Positions 34,680 to 43,291 of a stretch of DNA of 64,000 nucleotides are shown here, in pieces. Positions within the stretch are counted from its first letter, which is position 1; every line of letters starts with the position of its first letter. The position numbers and the translations under genes were made by a program. The stretch is from Defluviimonas salinarum. GTDB taxonomy: Bacteria > Pseudomonadota > Alphaproteobacteria > Rhodobacterales > Rhodobacteraceae. Where the stretch lies: positions 124,001-188,000 of the forward strand of contig NZ_JAPDOG010000003.1 of the NCBI RefSeq assembly GCF_026013545.1, read 5' to 3'. The notes below the pieces were generated by a model. It did no database searches. It had not been told where the DNA came from and saw only the letters and a list, made by a program, of their open reading frames with translations.

Positions 34680-34690
34680 GTCAGTTGCAC
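34661..34690. promoter_or_regulatory. Perfect 12-bp inverted repeat, operator-like
   Basis: GTGCAACTGACA (34661-34672) and TGTCAGTTGCAC (34679-34690) are exact reverse complements, spaced by GTATTT. It ends 19 bases before the WYL-regulator start. It is the most perfect operator-like palindrome in the window and not a terminator, having no T-run. Confidence 0.75.
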
Positions 34691-34709
34691 CCCCTCGATC
34701 CGGGACCTG

Positions 34710-35372
34710 ATGCGCCGCAACGACCGCCTGTTCCAGCTTCTGCGCATCCTGCGCGACGGCAAGCTCCACCGTGCCGCCGACCTCGCCTCGGCGCTCGGGG
34801 TCTCGCCCCGCACGATCTGGCGCGATATGGCGGTCTTGATGGAACGCGGCCTGCCGGTCAGTGGCGAGCGTGGCATCGGCTATCTCCTGCGCGACCCGGT
34901 CACCCTGCCCCCGATGGCGATCACCAAGGACGAGTTCGAGGTGCTGCGGCTCGGCATCACGCTGGTCGCCGGTGCAGCCGACCCGGTGCTGGCGCGTGCG
35001 GCCGAGAGCCTGCGCGCCAAGATCGCCGCGGTCTCGCTCGCCGATGCCGGCGACACCGGCTCCGACACCTTCGTCTTCTCGAGCGCCGAGGCGGCGCGCG
35101 CCGCGCCGCATCTCGGCCTGATCCGGCGCGCGGTGCGCGAGCACCTGACACTCGCGCTGTCCTATCGCGGCGCGCCGGCGACGCGTGTCCGCCCCCTGCA
35201 TCTCGATTACTGGGGTAAGCTCTGGACGCTGACGTCGTGGTGCGAAAACGCGCATGGATTCAAGGTGTTCCGCGTCGATCTTGTGACGTCTCTCAAGCAT
35301 GACGGCGGCGCCTTCCTGCCCGAGCCGGGCAAGACGGTAGAGGACTACCTCGCCCGGATCGCGCCGGCCTGA
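34710..35372 (+). CDS. HTH/WYL transcriptional regulator (YafY type)
   Basis: A 220-residue regulator: N-terminal winged helix-turn-helix (RLFQLLRILRDGKLHRAADLASALGVSPRTIWRDMAVL, residues 6-43), then a linker (GLPVSGERGIGYLLRD) and a C-terminal WYL domain (about 130-215), in which WYL-type positions appear as LDYWGKLWTLTSWCE. WYL domains bind nucleic acids or small ligands. The gene is preceded by a perfect palindrome with a -10 inside, so autorepression is likely. Its other targets are not evident here; the divergent tat operon is near but probably coincidental. Convergent with the ABC gene, three bases apart. Confidence 0.88.
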   Translation: MRRNDRLFQLLRILRDGKLHRAADLASALGVSPRTIWRDMAVLMERGLPVSGERGIGYLLRDPVTLPPMAITKDEFEVLRLGITLVAGAADPVLARAAESLRAKIAAVSLADAGDTGSDTFVFSSAEAARAAPHLGLIRRAVREHLTLALSYRGAPATRVRPLHLDYWGKLWTLTSWCENAHGFKVFRVDLVTSLKHDGGAFLPEPGKTVEDYLARIAPA

Positions 35373-35375
35373 GCC

Positions 35376-36470
35376 TCAGCCCCGACGCGGGAAGACGAAA
35401 CAGCGGTCGCGGCGGATCATCAGCCACATCACCGTACCGGGCTTGGGCAGGAACACCGCCGGCACCGTCGCCTTGAGGATGTCGCCGCCATAGTCGAGGC
35501 GGAACTCGACGAGGCTCTCGCGGCCGAGGAACCGCGCCCGCACCACCTCGGCCCGCGCCGCGGTGCCGTCGCTCGGCGTCGGATTCGGGCCGCGCCCGGC
35601 CCGGTCGAAGTCGATCTTGAGATGCTGCGGCCGGATCACGATCTCGACCTCGGTGCCGTCGGGCACGCCGGGGGCGAGGAACTCGCCGAAGGCGGTCTCG
35701 GTCAGGGCGCCCTGAACTTCGCCGCGCAGGATGTTGATATCAGAGAAGAAAGCTGCCGCCTCGCGGTCGACCGGCGCATTGTAGATATTGTAGGGCGCGC
35801 CGCGCTGGACAACCCTGCCCCGGCGCATCAGCGCGATCTCGTCGGCCATGCGCATCGCCTCGTGCGGCTCGTGCGTGACGAGGAGGACCGCCGTACCCTC
35901 CTCCTTCAGGAGCGCCAGCGTGTCGTCGCGGATGCCGTCGCGGAGCCGCTCGTCGAGGCCCGAGAACGGCTCGTCCATGAGAAGGATGCGCGGATTGGGT
36001 GCGAGAGCGCGGGCAAGCGCCACCCGTTGCTGCTCGCCGCCCGAAAGCTCGTGGGGATATTTCGGCCCGAAGCCCGAGAGCGAAACCCGTTCCAGCAGCG
36101 CGTCGACCCGCCGCGCCTGGGCGGCATCGCCACGGGTAAGTCCGAAGGCGATGTTCTCGGCGACGCTGAGATGGGGAAACAGCGCGAAATCCTGGAACAT
36201 CAGCCCGATCGAGCGCCGCTCGGGCGGGATCCGGAACACGGTGTCGCAGATCAGCCGCCCGTCGACGAGGATGCGGCCCCGGTCCTGCATGTCGACCCCG
36301 GCGATCATCCGCAGCGTCGTCGACTTGCCGCAACCCGAGGGACCGAGGAGGCAGGTCACCTGCCCGGCCGGAATCGTCAGCGAGACGTCGTCGACCACGG
36401 TCTGGCCGTCAAATCGGCGGACGAGGTTCTGGACCTCAAGTCGCGGCGGTGTCTCTGTCAGGTCGCGCAT
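35376..36470 (-). CDS. FbpC-like ABC transporter ATPase, orphan
   Basis: A 364-residue ATPase of the iron(III)/spermidine-type import family. Walker A GPSGCGKST (43-51), the Q-loop in LMFQDFALFPHLSVAENIAFGL, signature LSGGEQQRVALARA (about 138-151), Walker B ILLMDEPFSGLD and LVTHEPHEAMRMADEIALMRRG are present, followed by a regulatory TOBE-type domain (about 240-360) with IVIRPQHLKI. These features match iron transporter ATPases. No permease or binding protein lies beside it, so the partner genes are elsewhere. The gene stands alone on this strand; start at 36470 is followed upstream by the repeat copy D. Confidence 0.87.
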   Translation of the reverse strand: MRDLTETPPRLEVQNLVRRFDGQTVVDDVSLTIPAGQVTCLLGPSGCGKSTTLRMIAGVDMQDRGRILVDGRLICDTVFRIPPERRSIGLMFQDFALFPHLSVAENIAFGLTRGDAAQARRVDALLERVSLSGFGPKYPHELSGGEQQRVALARALAPNPRILLMDEPFSGLDERLRDGIRDDTLALLKEEGTAVLLVTHEPHEAMRMADEIALMRRGRVVQRGAPYNIYNAPVDREAAAFFSDINILRGEVQGALTETAFGEFLAPGVPDGTEVEIVIRPQHLKIDFDRAGRGPNPTPSDGTAARAEVVRARFLGRESLVEFRLDYGGDILKATVPAVFLPKPGTVMWLMIRRDRCFVFPRRG

Positions 36471-36570
36471 GCCCGTGCCCGAGAAAATTGGTCAGGTTTT
36501 GGACCGGATAGCAGCCCCGCCGGCTGGCCGCAAGCATCGCAGGTTTCGGCCCCGGCTGCGCCTAGGCCGA

Positions 36571-36621
36571 CCCGCCGGGGGTTTCACCCCCGAACCCCCA
36601 GGATACTTTCGGCAAGATGAT
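36571..36621 (-). repeat. ATCTTGCC repeat with hairpin, copy D
   Basis: Read on the minus strand: ATCATCTTGCCGAAAGTATCC (36621-36601), followed by GGGGGTTCGGGGGTG and the hairpin CGGGGG-TTTCA-type fold CCCCCG (on the plus strand near 36575-36592). It starts 12 bases after the SDR stop, in the direction of that gene, as copies B and C do. Confidence 0.75.
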
Positions 36622-36632
36622 GGCGAACCGCG

Positions 36633-37412
36633 TTACAGGGTCGCGTTCATCGCGCCGCCGTCGAGCAGGAGATTCTGGCCGACGATGAAGCCGGCGTGAA
36701 CCGAGCACAGGAAGGCGCAGGTGGCGCCGAACTCCTCCGCCGTGCCGTAGCGCCGCACCGGGATCGTGGCGGCGCGGCGGGCGCGCGCCTCCTCGAGGGG
36801 GATTCCGTCGCTCGTGGCAACGCCGGAATCGAGCGAGGTCGCTCGGTCGGTGTCGTGGATGCCGGGCAGGAGGTTGTTGATCGTGACACCGTCCGGCGCA
36901 ACCTGCCGGGCGGTACCGGCGACGAAGCCGGTGAGGCCGGTCCGCGCGGCGTTCGAGAGGCCGAGAGTGGCGATCGGCGCCTTCACCGATTGCGAGGTGA
37001 TGTTGACGATCCGTCCCCAGCGCCGTGCGATCATTCCCGGCAGAACCGCCTGCATCAGCGCGATCGGGGTCAGCATGTTGGCGTCGAGCGCGCGGATGAA
37101 GTCATCGCGACCCCAGTCGCTCCAATGCCCCGGCGGCGGTCCGCCGGCATTGGTGACGAGGATGTCGACGGCGCCAGCCGCGGCGAGCACCGCGGCGCGG
37201 CCGGCCTCACTGGTGATATCGGCGGCGACCTCGGTGACGTTGACGCCATGCGCGGCGCGAATCTCCGCCGCGGTTCTCGCGAGGGCCTCGGCGCCGCGGG
37301 CATTGATCACGAGGTCGACCCCGGCCGCGGCCAACGCCTCGGCGCAGCCCCGTCCGAGGCCTTTCGATGCCGCCGCGACCAGCGCCCGGCGTCCGCGAAT
37401 TCCCAGGTCCAT
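36633..37412 (-). CDS. Atypical SDR oxidoreductase
   Basis: A 259-residue protein with the SDR fold: cofactor motif AAASKGLGRGCAEAL (about 12-26), ILVTNAGGPPPGHW (NAGG) and IVNITSQSVKAP with the usual catalytic Ser. The catalytic YxxxK is missing: the position reads LSNAARTGL, with neither Tyr nor Lys. This matches a known group of 3-oxoacyl-ACP reductase-like SDRs with an atypical active site. The C-terminus LLLDGGAMNATL is normal. It lies 63 bases downstream of the cupin gene in the same direction, so they may form an operon. ATG 37412 is chosen over 37442 because it opens directly into MDLGIRGRRALV. Confidence 0.88.
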   Translation of the reverse strand: MDLGIRGRRALVAAASKGLGRGCAEALAAAGVDLVINARGAEALARTAAEIRAAHGVNVTEVAADITSEAGRAAVLAAAGAVDILVTNAGGPPPGHWSDWGRDDFIRALDANMLTPIALMQAVLPGMIARRWGRIVNITSQSVKAPIATLGLSNAARTGLTGFVAGTARQVAPDGVTINNLLPGIHDTDRATSLDSGVATSDGIPLEEARARRAATIPVRRYGTAEEFGATCAFLCSVHAGFIVGQNLLLDGGAMNATL

Positions 37413-37475
37413 CCTGTTTTCCTCCCGTTGCGGGGCGAGCATAGGGATTTTGCTGACGCTGGCCAGTGGCGGCGC

Positions 37476-37958
37476 TCAGGCTGCCGCCGAGGAGAAGCGG
37501 TAGGCCACGCCGGAGAAGGCCGCCTCGGCGAAACCATAGGCGAAGCGCAGGCCCGTCGGTCCGGCGATCACGCCGTGCTCGGCATTGCCGGGAATATAGA
37601 CGGCCACGCCGGGCACCAGCGCATGGGCGATGCCGTCGATCGTGACCGTGCCGCCGCCCTCGATGCAGAGATAGAACTCGGCCGGCGCGTGCCGATGCGG
37701 GTGCAGGGTGCCCGCGGGCCCGAATTCGGCGATCCCGAGCACGAATTCCTGCGTCTGGGTGCGGTCGGCGCAGATCAGCGTCCGCCAGGTGACACTGCCG
37801 AAGACCGGATCGGTGCCGCCCTCGAGTGCGACCTCGGCCGCGTCGACCGAGAAGCCCTGGGGCGCGGGCGGCGCCGGTGAATTCACCGGTTCCGGCAGGT
37901 CGGTCGCGCCGATCATCAGCGCTTCGGCCGCATCGGGGATCATCATCGGTTCAGTCAT
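37476..37958 (-). CDS. Cupin-domain protein
   Basis: A 160-residue single-cupin protein. The first cupin motif is LHPHRHAPAEFYLCIEGGG (His, His, Glu metal ligands) and the second is PGVAVYIPGNAEHGV (with the ligand His). An N-terminal region of about 80 residues precedes it. Cupins of this sort are dioxygenases, isomerases or DMSP lyases; the family cannot be fixed by eye. It is divergent from a LysR gene 91 bases away and followed by an SDR, which suggests a small catabolic unit under that LysR regulator. Confidence 0.82.
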   Translation of the reverse strand: MTEPMMIPDAAEALMIGATDLPEPVNSPAPPAPQGFSVDAAEVALEGGTDPVFGSVTWRTLICADRTQTQEFVLGIAEFGPAGTLHPHRHAPAEFYLCIEGGGTVTIDGIAHALVPGVAVYIPGNAEHGVIAGPTGLRFAYGFAEAAFSGVAYRFSSAAA

Positions 37959-38049
37959 TGCGGGGCTCCTCCTCTTTCCGGCCGCATCTAACCGGCTTCA
38001 CCAGCCCGCCTCAATGCGCTAAAGCTGATCTACATTATACGCTGGGGTT

Positions 38050-38982
38050 ATGATTCAATTGCGCCTTCCGAGCTTCTCCGGCCTCACCGCCTTCTATGCC
38101 GCCGTCCGCCACGGTACGCTGACCGGGGCGGCGCGCGAGCTCAACGTCTCGCAGCCGGCGATTAGCCGCCGCATCGCGGCGCTCGAGGCGGATCTCGGCT
38201 GCCCGCTCTTCGACCGGACGCACAAGCCGGTGCGCCTGACCAAGCAGGGCCGCGAACTTTCGGTCGCGCTGCGCGGCGGCTTCGACATGATCGAGACCGC
38301 GACCGACCGCATCCGCCGTGCTGCGAGCGGCTGGACGGTGTCCGTCTCGGCGCCATCGGGCTTTGTCGCCTACTGGCTGATCCCGCGGCTCGGCGACCTG
38401 CAGTCTGCGTTCCCTGAAACGACGATCCGAATCATAAGCCTGGAACATGACGAACCCGGCCGGCGCGGCGACATCGCGATCCGTTTCGGCGCGCCGGACG
38501 CGGCGCAACCCGACGAGGCCAAGATCCTCGGCGAGGACGTGTTCCCGGCCGCGAGCCCGCTTTACCTGAGCCGCGTTCGCCAGCCCGGAACTGTGCACGA
38601 CCTTGGCGGCCACACGCTCCTGACGACCGCGTCGGGCCGGCGCCACTGGTACGACTGGGACAGCTGGTTCGACGCCGTCGGGGTGCCGCGCCCGGCCGGC
38701 ACGCGCACCCTCGATTTCAGTGCCTATGCGATGCTGGTCAGCGCCGCGCTCGCCGGCCAGGGGGTCTGCCTGTGCTGGTCGGGCCTGCTCGACAGCTTCC
38801 TCGACACCGGCGCGCTGATCCGGCTGACCGAGGTCTCGGCCGGTTCCGGGCGGGGTTATTTCCTCGACCTGCGCGAGGGCAGGGCCGCGCCGCGCATGGT
38901 GCAGGCAGTTGCGGACTGGATCCGCGACCGCGCGACAACCCCGGAGCCGGGACGCGCGTTGACGCGGACGACCGCGATTTGA
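38050..38982 (+). CDS. LysR-family transcriptional regulator
   Basis: A 310-residue regulator. The helix-turn-helix is at GTLTGAARELNVSQPAISRRIAALEADLG (residues about 22-50), followed by the GcvA-type effector domain (APSGFVAYWLIPRLGDLQ, EPGRRGDIAIRFG, AALAGQGVCLCW). It is divergently arranged with the cupin-SDR pair across 91 bases, the standard layout for a LysR regulator and its target. In the gap, ATGCGCTAAAGC-type sequence and T-N11-A (TAAAGCTGATCTA, 38021-38033) are possible binding sites, too common to prove. Effector unknown. Confidence 0.9.
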   Translation: MIQLRLPSFSGLTAFYAAVRHGTLTGAARELNVSQPAISRRIAALEADLGCPLFDRTHKPVRLTKQGRELSVALRGGFDMIETATDRIRRAASGWTVSVSAPSGFVAYWLIPRLGDLQSAFPETTIRIISLEHDEPGRRGDIAIRFGAPDAAQPDEAKILGEDVFPAASPLYLSRVRQPGTVHDLGGHTLLTTASGRRHWYDWDSWFDAVGVPRPAGTRTLDFSAYAMLVSAALAGQGVCLCWSGLLDSFLDTGALIRLTEVSAGSGRGYFLDLREGRAAPRMVQAVADWIRDRATTPEPGRALTRTTAI

Positions 38983-39027
38983 TAGGCCTGTGCGGCCCGC
39001 CCCCGGGACGTCATGCGAGGTCAGACG

Positions 39028-40038
39028 ATGAGCGACGGCGCGCAGCCCTTTCCGGCCCATACGGTGCATGTTTACGAGGCGTCGGCGCTGCGCGTGAGGC
39101 GCGGAGTCAATCTGCGCGACGCCATTGCGGAAGCGGCGGCCTGCGAGCCCGGCGACGTTTACCGGCTCGACCCCGCGGCGCGGGCGTGGCGGATGCTGCT
39201 GCGTCCGGCCGCCGACCGGCAACCGCATGCTGCGATCGCGGAGGGCTCCGAGATCGGCGCGCCGGGCGAGCGGGTCGATCTCGTGTCCTTGTTCACGCTG
39301 ATGACCGAGGACGGCGAGCGGCTGGAACTTCTTTTCGCGCGACACGCGGCCTCGGGCGCGGGCATCGCGCTGCCGCTGTCGCCGATCACACCCGGCGCCG
39401 ATTACACGCTTCTGGCCGCGACCGAAGACTTCGGCGACATGAGGATCGCTGACGTGGTGTGCGTCTCCTTCGGCGCAGGCACGATGGTCACGCTTCCCGG
39501 CGGCTCGCAGCGCCCGATCGAATCCCTCGCACCCGGCGACCAGGTGCTGACCCGGGACCACGGGCCGCAGCCGGTCCGCTGGATCGGCAGATCGACGATG
39601 CGCGCGAACGGCGCCTTCGCGCCGGTGGTGATCACCGCCGGTACTCTCGGGAATGCGGGCGATCTCGTGGTCAGCCCGCACCACCGGGTCTTTCTCTACC
39701 AGCGCGGCGTCCACCGGGTCGGCGGCGTGGCCGAGATCCTCGTTCAGGCCAAGCATCTCGTCGACGGCGAGGCGGTGGTGCGCCGCGAAGGCGGCTTCGT
39801 CGACTATTACAGCCTCGTCTTCGACCGGCACGAGATCATCTATGCCGAGGGGATCCCGGCGGAAAGCCTCATGGTCAACGAGGCCACGACTGGCCATCTG
39901 CCGCCCGATCTCGCCGAGGAGATCCGCGCCCGCTTCCCCGGCCTGAACCAGCACCAGCATTTCGGCACCGAGGCCGGGCGCGAGCTTCTCGACGAGGCGG
40001 CTCGGGCCGCGCTTCTCGCCCGCTACCGTCAGGGGTAA
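39028..40038 (+). CDS. Hint-domain protein (Rhodobacterales type)
   Basis: A 336-residue protein with an N-terminal region of about 140 residues and a Hedgehog/intein (Hint) domain from about 145: SFGAGTMVTLPGG, RPIESLAPGDQVLTRDHGPQPVRWIGRS, then GDLVVSPHHRVFLYQ (the HxxH-like block), and IPAESLMVNEATT. In most relatives the first residue of this domain is a Cys (CFxxGT); here it is Ser 147, with a Cys two residues earlier (Cys 145). Such proteins are abundant in Rhodobacterales, sometimes as tails of surface proteins, with no proven target. ATG 39028 has GAGG seven bases upstream. Confidence 0.85.
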   Translation: MSDGAQPFPAHTVHVYEASALRVRRGVNLRDAIAEAAACEPGDVYRLDPAARAWRMLLRPAADRQPHAAIAEGSEIGAPGERVDLVSLFTLMTEDGERLELLFARHAASGAGIALPLSPITPGADYTLLAATEDFGDMRIADVVCVSFGAGTMVTLPGGSQRPIESLAPGDQVLTRDHGPQPVRWIGRSTMRANGAFAPVVITAGTLGNAGDLVVSPHHRVFLYQRGVHRVGGVAEILVQAKHLVDGEAVVRREGGFVDYYSLVFDRHEIIYAEGIPAESLMVNEATTGHLPPDLAEEIRARFPGLNQHQHFGTEAGRELLDEAARAALLARYRQG

Positions 40039-40131
40039 GCCGCGCTTGGTCTGGTCAGAAAATGGTGCCGGTTGTAGGATTGAACAGGGTTACACGAACC
40101 GAGCCCAGTGACCCGAAGAAGAGGAGACCGC

Positions 40132-40704
40132 ATGACCCGCCCCGCTCCCGTTGTCACCCCTCTGCCGATGGAGGAACTGCGCCAAGCACTGCCGCAGATC
40201 CTCGCCGCCCCGAAGGACGAGGGTGAGGTCAAGGCGATCGTCATTCGCCCAGCTCCGGGCGAACGGCGGATGGTTGATCAGGCTGAGCTGAGCCTCGCCG
40301 GCGGGGTCCACGGCGACCACTGGGCGAAGGGATGCTGGATGTCGACCGAGGACGGCCAGCCCCATCCCGACGTCCAGATCTGCATGATGAACGCGCGCTG
40401 CATCGAGGCGATCGCGGGCGAGCCCGAAAACTGGGCGCCAGCAGGCGACAACCTCTTCATTGACATGGACCTTTCGCCGGCCAATCTGCCGCCCGGAACG
40501 CGGCTGGCGCTCGGGACCGTCGAACTCGTGACGACCGACAAGCTCCATGCAGGCTGCCAAGATTTCATCGACCGCTACGGCCGCGACGCCTGCCTGTTCG
40601 TGAACACGGGCGAGGGAAAGACGCACCGGCTGCGTGGCATCTACGCGCGGGTGACGAAGGACGGCACCGTGAAACGCGGCGACCGGATGCGCAAGATCGG
40701 CTGA
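40132..40704 (+). CDS. MOSC-domain protein
   Basis: A 190-residue molybdenum cofactor sulfurase C-terminal (MOSC) domain protein. The conserved Cys is in LHAGCQDF (Cys 142), next to DRYGRDACLFVN; LAGGVHGDHW and VKAIVIRPAPGERR mark the N-terminal strands. MOSC proteins bind Moco or carry sulfur from a persulfide to various acceptors. Here it stands alone without a NifS-like desulfurase domain. An XdhC-family gene (5263), also a Moco protein, is far away. A good Shine-Dalgarno (AGAGGAG) lies seven bases before ATG 40132. Confidence 0.87.
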   Translation: MTRPAPVVTPLPMEELRQALPQILAAPKDEGEVKAIVIRPAPGERRMVDQAELSLAGGVHGDHWAKGCWMSTEDGQPHPDVQICMMNARCIEAIAGEPENWAPAGDNLFIDMDLSPANLPPGTRLALGTVELVTTDKLHAGCQDFIDRYGRDACLFVNTGEGKTHRLRGIYARVTKDGTVKRGDRMRKIG

Positions 40705-40814
40705 ACCGGCCAATCTCGCACGGTTGATCTGGCGCAGATCGTTTGGCGGCGGCTTCCGCTATGGTTCCACCGAACGGCCGCCCCACCCGGCGGCCCGGCA
40801 CAACGGAGCACGCC

Positions 40815-41636
40815 ATGCCGGTTTACCTCGTCGCCACCGACCTTTCCGCCCGCGGCGACCGCGCCGTGCGCCGCGCCTTCGCGCTCGCCCGCGCGCATCA
40901 GGCCCGCCTGATCGTGGCCAGCGCCGTCGACGACGACCTGCCACAGGCGCTAGCGGCCGAACTGGCGGCGGGTGCCGAGCGGACGCTCGCCGACGTCGTC
41001 GCAGTCGATCCCGACCGGGACGCGGTGGAGTACGAGACACGGATGCTGCGCGGCGATCCGAGCCTCGCCATCGCCACGCTGGCCGCGACGGAGGCGGTGG
41101 ATCTCCTCATTCTTGGCGCTCACCGCGTGCGCCCGGTCGCCGACATCTTCCGCGACACCACGATGCTGCGGATCCTGCGCCAGGTCACCTGCCCGGTCCT
41201 TCTGGTCCGCAATCCGGTCGCCCATCCCTATCGCGGCATCCTCGCCGCGACGGATTTCTCGCCCGCTTCGGCGGCGGCGCTGCGTACGGCGGCCGCGCTT
41301 GTCCCGGACGCTTCCATCGCGGCGATCCATGCGTTCCACGTGCCGTTCAAGGGGCTGATGCCGCGCGAGACCGCCGCCCCCTTCCTCGCCGAGGCGCGCT
41401 CTCACGAGGCGGAGTGGCGCGGGCGCGAACGCCTGCCCGAGCGGCTCGGCCCGGTGACCTTCGAAGAAGGCCCGGCGACCGAGGTGATCTCCGAAGCTCT
41501 CGCCGCGACCGGCGCCGACCTGATCGCGGTCGGGGCGCACTCCCGCGCCGGGATGGCCGCGCGCCTGCTCGGCAGCTTCGCGACCATGCTCATCGAGGCC
41601 GCGCCGACCGACCTGATCGTGGCCCGCCCCGGCTAG
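40815..41636 (+). CDS. Tandem universal stress protein (UspA family)
   Basis: A 273-residue protein of two USP domains. The first (about 1-135) has YLVATDLSARGDRAVRRAFALA and LLILGAHRV, and ends RQVTCPVLLVR; the second (about 140-273) has ILAATDFSPASAAALRTAAAL and LIAVGAHSRAGMAARLLGSFATMLIEAAP, the ATP-binding G-x2-G-x9-G(S)-type motif. Cytosolic stress-response protein. ATG 40815 is chosen because it starts the first strand (MPVYLVATDLS). prfC follows after 41 bases. Confidence 0.9.
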   Translation: MPVYLVATDLSARGDRAVRRAFALARAHQARLIVASAVDDDLPQALAAELAAGAERTLADVVAVDPDRDAVEYETRMLRGDPSLAIATLAATEAVDLLILGAHRVRPVADIFRDTTMLRILRQVTCPVLLVRNPVAHPYRGILAATDFSPASAAALRTAAALVPDASIAAIHAFHVPFKGLMPRETAAPFLAEARSHEAEWRGRERLPERLGPVTFEEGPATEVISEALAATGADLIAVGAHSRAGMAARLLGSFATMLIEAAPTDLIVARPG

Positions 41637-41677
41637 CGCCATTGCGGCGGCCCCGCGCCGCCGCTATATCGCGCGCC

Positions 41678-43282
41678 ATGATGGACCAGCCGAACCGCCC
41701 CGCCCTTCCCGCCGAAATCGCCCGGCGCCGCACCTTCGCGATCATCTCGCATCCGGATGCGGGCAAGACCACGCTGACAGAGAAGTTCCTCCTGTTCGGC
41801 GGCGCGATCCAGATGGCCGGCCAGGTCCGCGCCAAGGGCGAGGCGCGGCGCACGCGCTCGGACTTCATGAAGCTCGAACAGGACCGCGGCATCTCGGTCT
41901 CGGCCTCGGCGATGTCTTTCGACTTCGGCCCCTACCGCTTCAACCTCGTCGACACGCCAGGCCACTCGGACTTCTCCGAGGACACCTACCGCACGCTGAC
42001 CGCCGTCGATGCCGCGATCATGGTGATCGACGGGGCGAAGGGCGTCGAAAGCCAGACGCGGAAGCTCTTCGAGGTCTGCCGCCTGCGCGACCTGCCGATC
42101 CTCACCTTCTGCAACAAGATGGACCGCGAGGCGCGCGACACGTTCGAGATCATCGACGAGATCCAGGAAAACCTCGCCATCGACGTGACGCCCGCAAGCT
42201 GGCCGATCGGCATGGGGCGCGACTTCCTCGGCTGCTACGACATTCTCAATGACCGGCTCGAACTGATGGACCGCGCCGACCGCAACCGGGTCGCGGAATC
42301 GATCCGGATCGCCGGGCTGGACGATCCGAAACTGGCCGAACACGTCCCCGCCGAGCAGTTGAAGAAGCTTCGTGAAGAGCTTGAAATGGCGAGGGAACTC
42401 CTGCCACCCTTCGACCGTCAGGCGTTCCTCGAAGGCCATCTGACACCGATCTGGTTCGGTTCGGCGATCAACTCCTTCGGCGTCAAGGAACTGATGTCCG
42501 GCATGGGCGATTACGGCCCCGAGCCGCAGCCGCAGAAGGCGACCGAGCGCCAGATCGCGCCCGAGGAGGGCAAGGTCGCGGGCTTCGTCTTCAAGGTTCA
42601 GGCCAACATGGACCCCAAGCACCGCGACCGGGTGGCCTTCGTGCGCCTCGCCTCGGGCCATTTCGAACGCGGCATGAAGCTTCTCCATGTCCGCTCGAAG
42701 AAGCCGATGGCGATCTCCAACCCTGTCCTGTTCCTCGCCGCCGACCGCGAGCTGGCCGAGGAGGCCTGGGCGGGCGACATCATCGGCATCCCGAACCACG
42801 GCCAGCTCCGCATCGGCGACGCGCTGACCGAGGGTGAGGCGCTGCGCTTCACCGGCATCCCCTCGTTCGCGCCCGAGCTTCTGCAAACCGTGCGCGCGGG
42901 CGATCCGCTGAAGGCCAAGCATCTCGAAAAGGCACTGATGCAGTTCGCCGAGGAAGGGGCCGCCAAGGTCTTCAAGCCCGCCATCGGCTCGGGCTTCATC
43001 GTCGGCGTCGTCGGTGCCCTCCAGTTCGACGTGCTCGCGAGCCGGATCGAGATTGAATACTCGCTCCCCGTGCGCTTCGAAAGCTCGCAGTTCACCTCGG
43101 CCCGCTGGGTCACCGGCCCGAAGGCGGACGTGGAGAAATTCGTCAACGCCAACAAGGGCCATATCGCCCACGACCATGACGGCGACATCGTCTACCTGAC
43201 GCGGCTGCAATGGGATATCGACCGGATTACCCGCGACCATCCCACGCTGAAGCTGTCGGCGACGAAGGAAATGATGATCTGA
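41678..43282 (+). CDS. prfC: Peptide chain release factor 3
   Basis: GTPase that removes RF1/RF2 from the ribosome after termination. The 534-residue protein has all the translational GTPase motifs: G1 SHPDAGKTTLT (24-34), switch region RGISVSASAM, G3 DTPGHSDFSEDTYR, and G4 NKMDRE, plus the RF3-specific central insert and C-terminal domain (FESSQFTSARWVTGP). The length is typical. ATG 41678 (MMDQPNRPALP) is the first of two adjacent Met codons. The gene converges on a glycosyltransferase gene with 9 bases between. Confidence 0.95.
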   Translation: MMDQPNRPALPAEIARRRTFAIISHPDAGKTTLTEKFLLFGGAIQMAGQVRAKGEARRTRSDFMKLEQDRGISVSASAMSFDFGPYRFNLVDTPGHSDFSEDTYRTLTAVDAAIMVIDGAKGVESQTRKLFEVCRLRDLPILTFCNKMDREARDTFEIIDEIQENLAIDVTPASWPIGMGRDFLGCYDILNDRLELMDRADRNRVAESIRIAGLDDPKLAEHVPAEQLKKLREELEMARELLPPFDRQAFLEGHLTPIWFGSAINSFGVKELMSGMGDYGPEPQPQKATERQIAPEEGKVAGFVFKVQANMDPKHRDRVAFVRLASGHFERGMKLLHVRSKKPMAISNPVLFLAADRELAEEAWAGDIIGIPNHGQLRIGDALTEGEALRFTGIPSFAPELLQTVRAGDPLKAKHLEKALMQFAEEGAAKVFKPAIGSGFIVGVVGALQFDVLASRIEIEYSLPVRFESSQFTSARWVTGPKADVEKFVNANKGHIAHDHDGDIVYLTRLQWDIDRITRDHPTLKLSATKEMMI

Positions 43283-43291
43283 CGCAGGGGT

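Noticed and set aside
36571-36600. Rho-independent terminator before the FbpC-like gene
   Set aside because: The hairpin of G and C runs lacks a T-run on either strand; it is treated as part of the repeat family.
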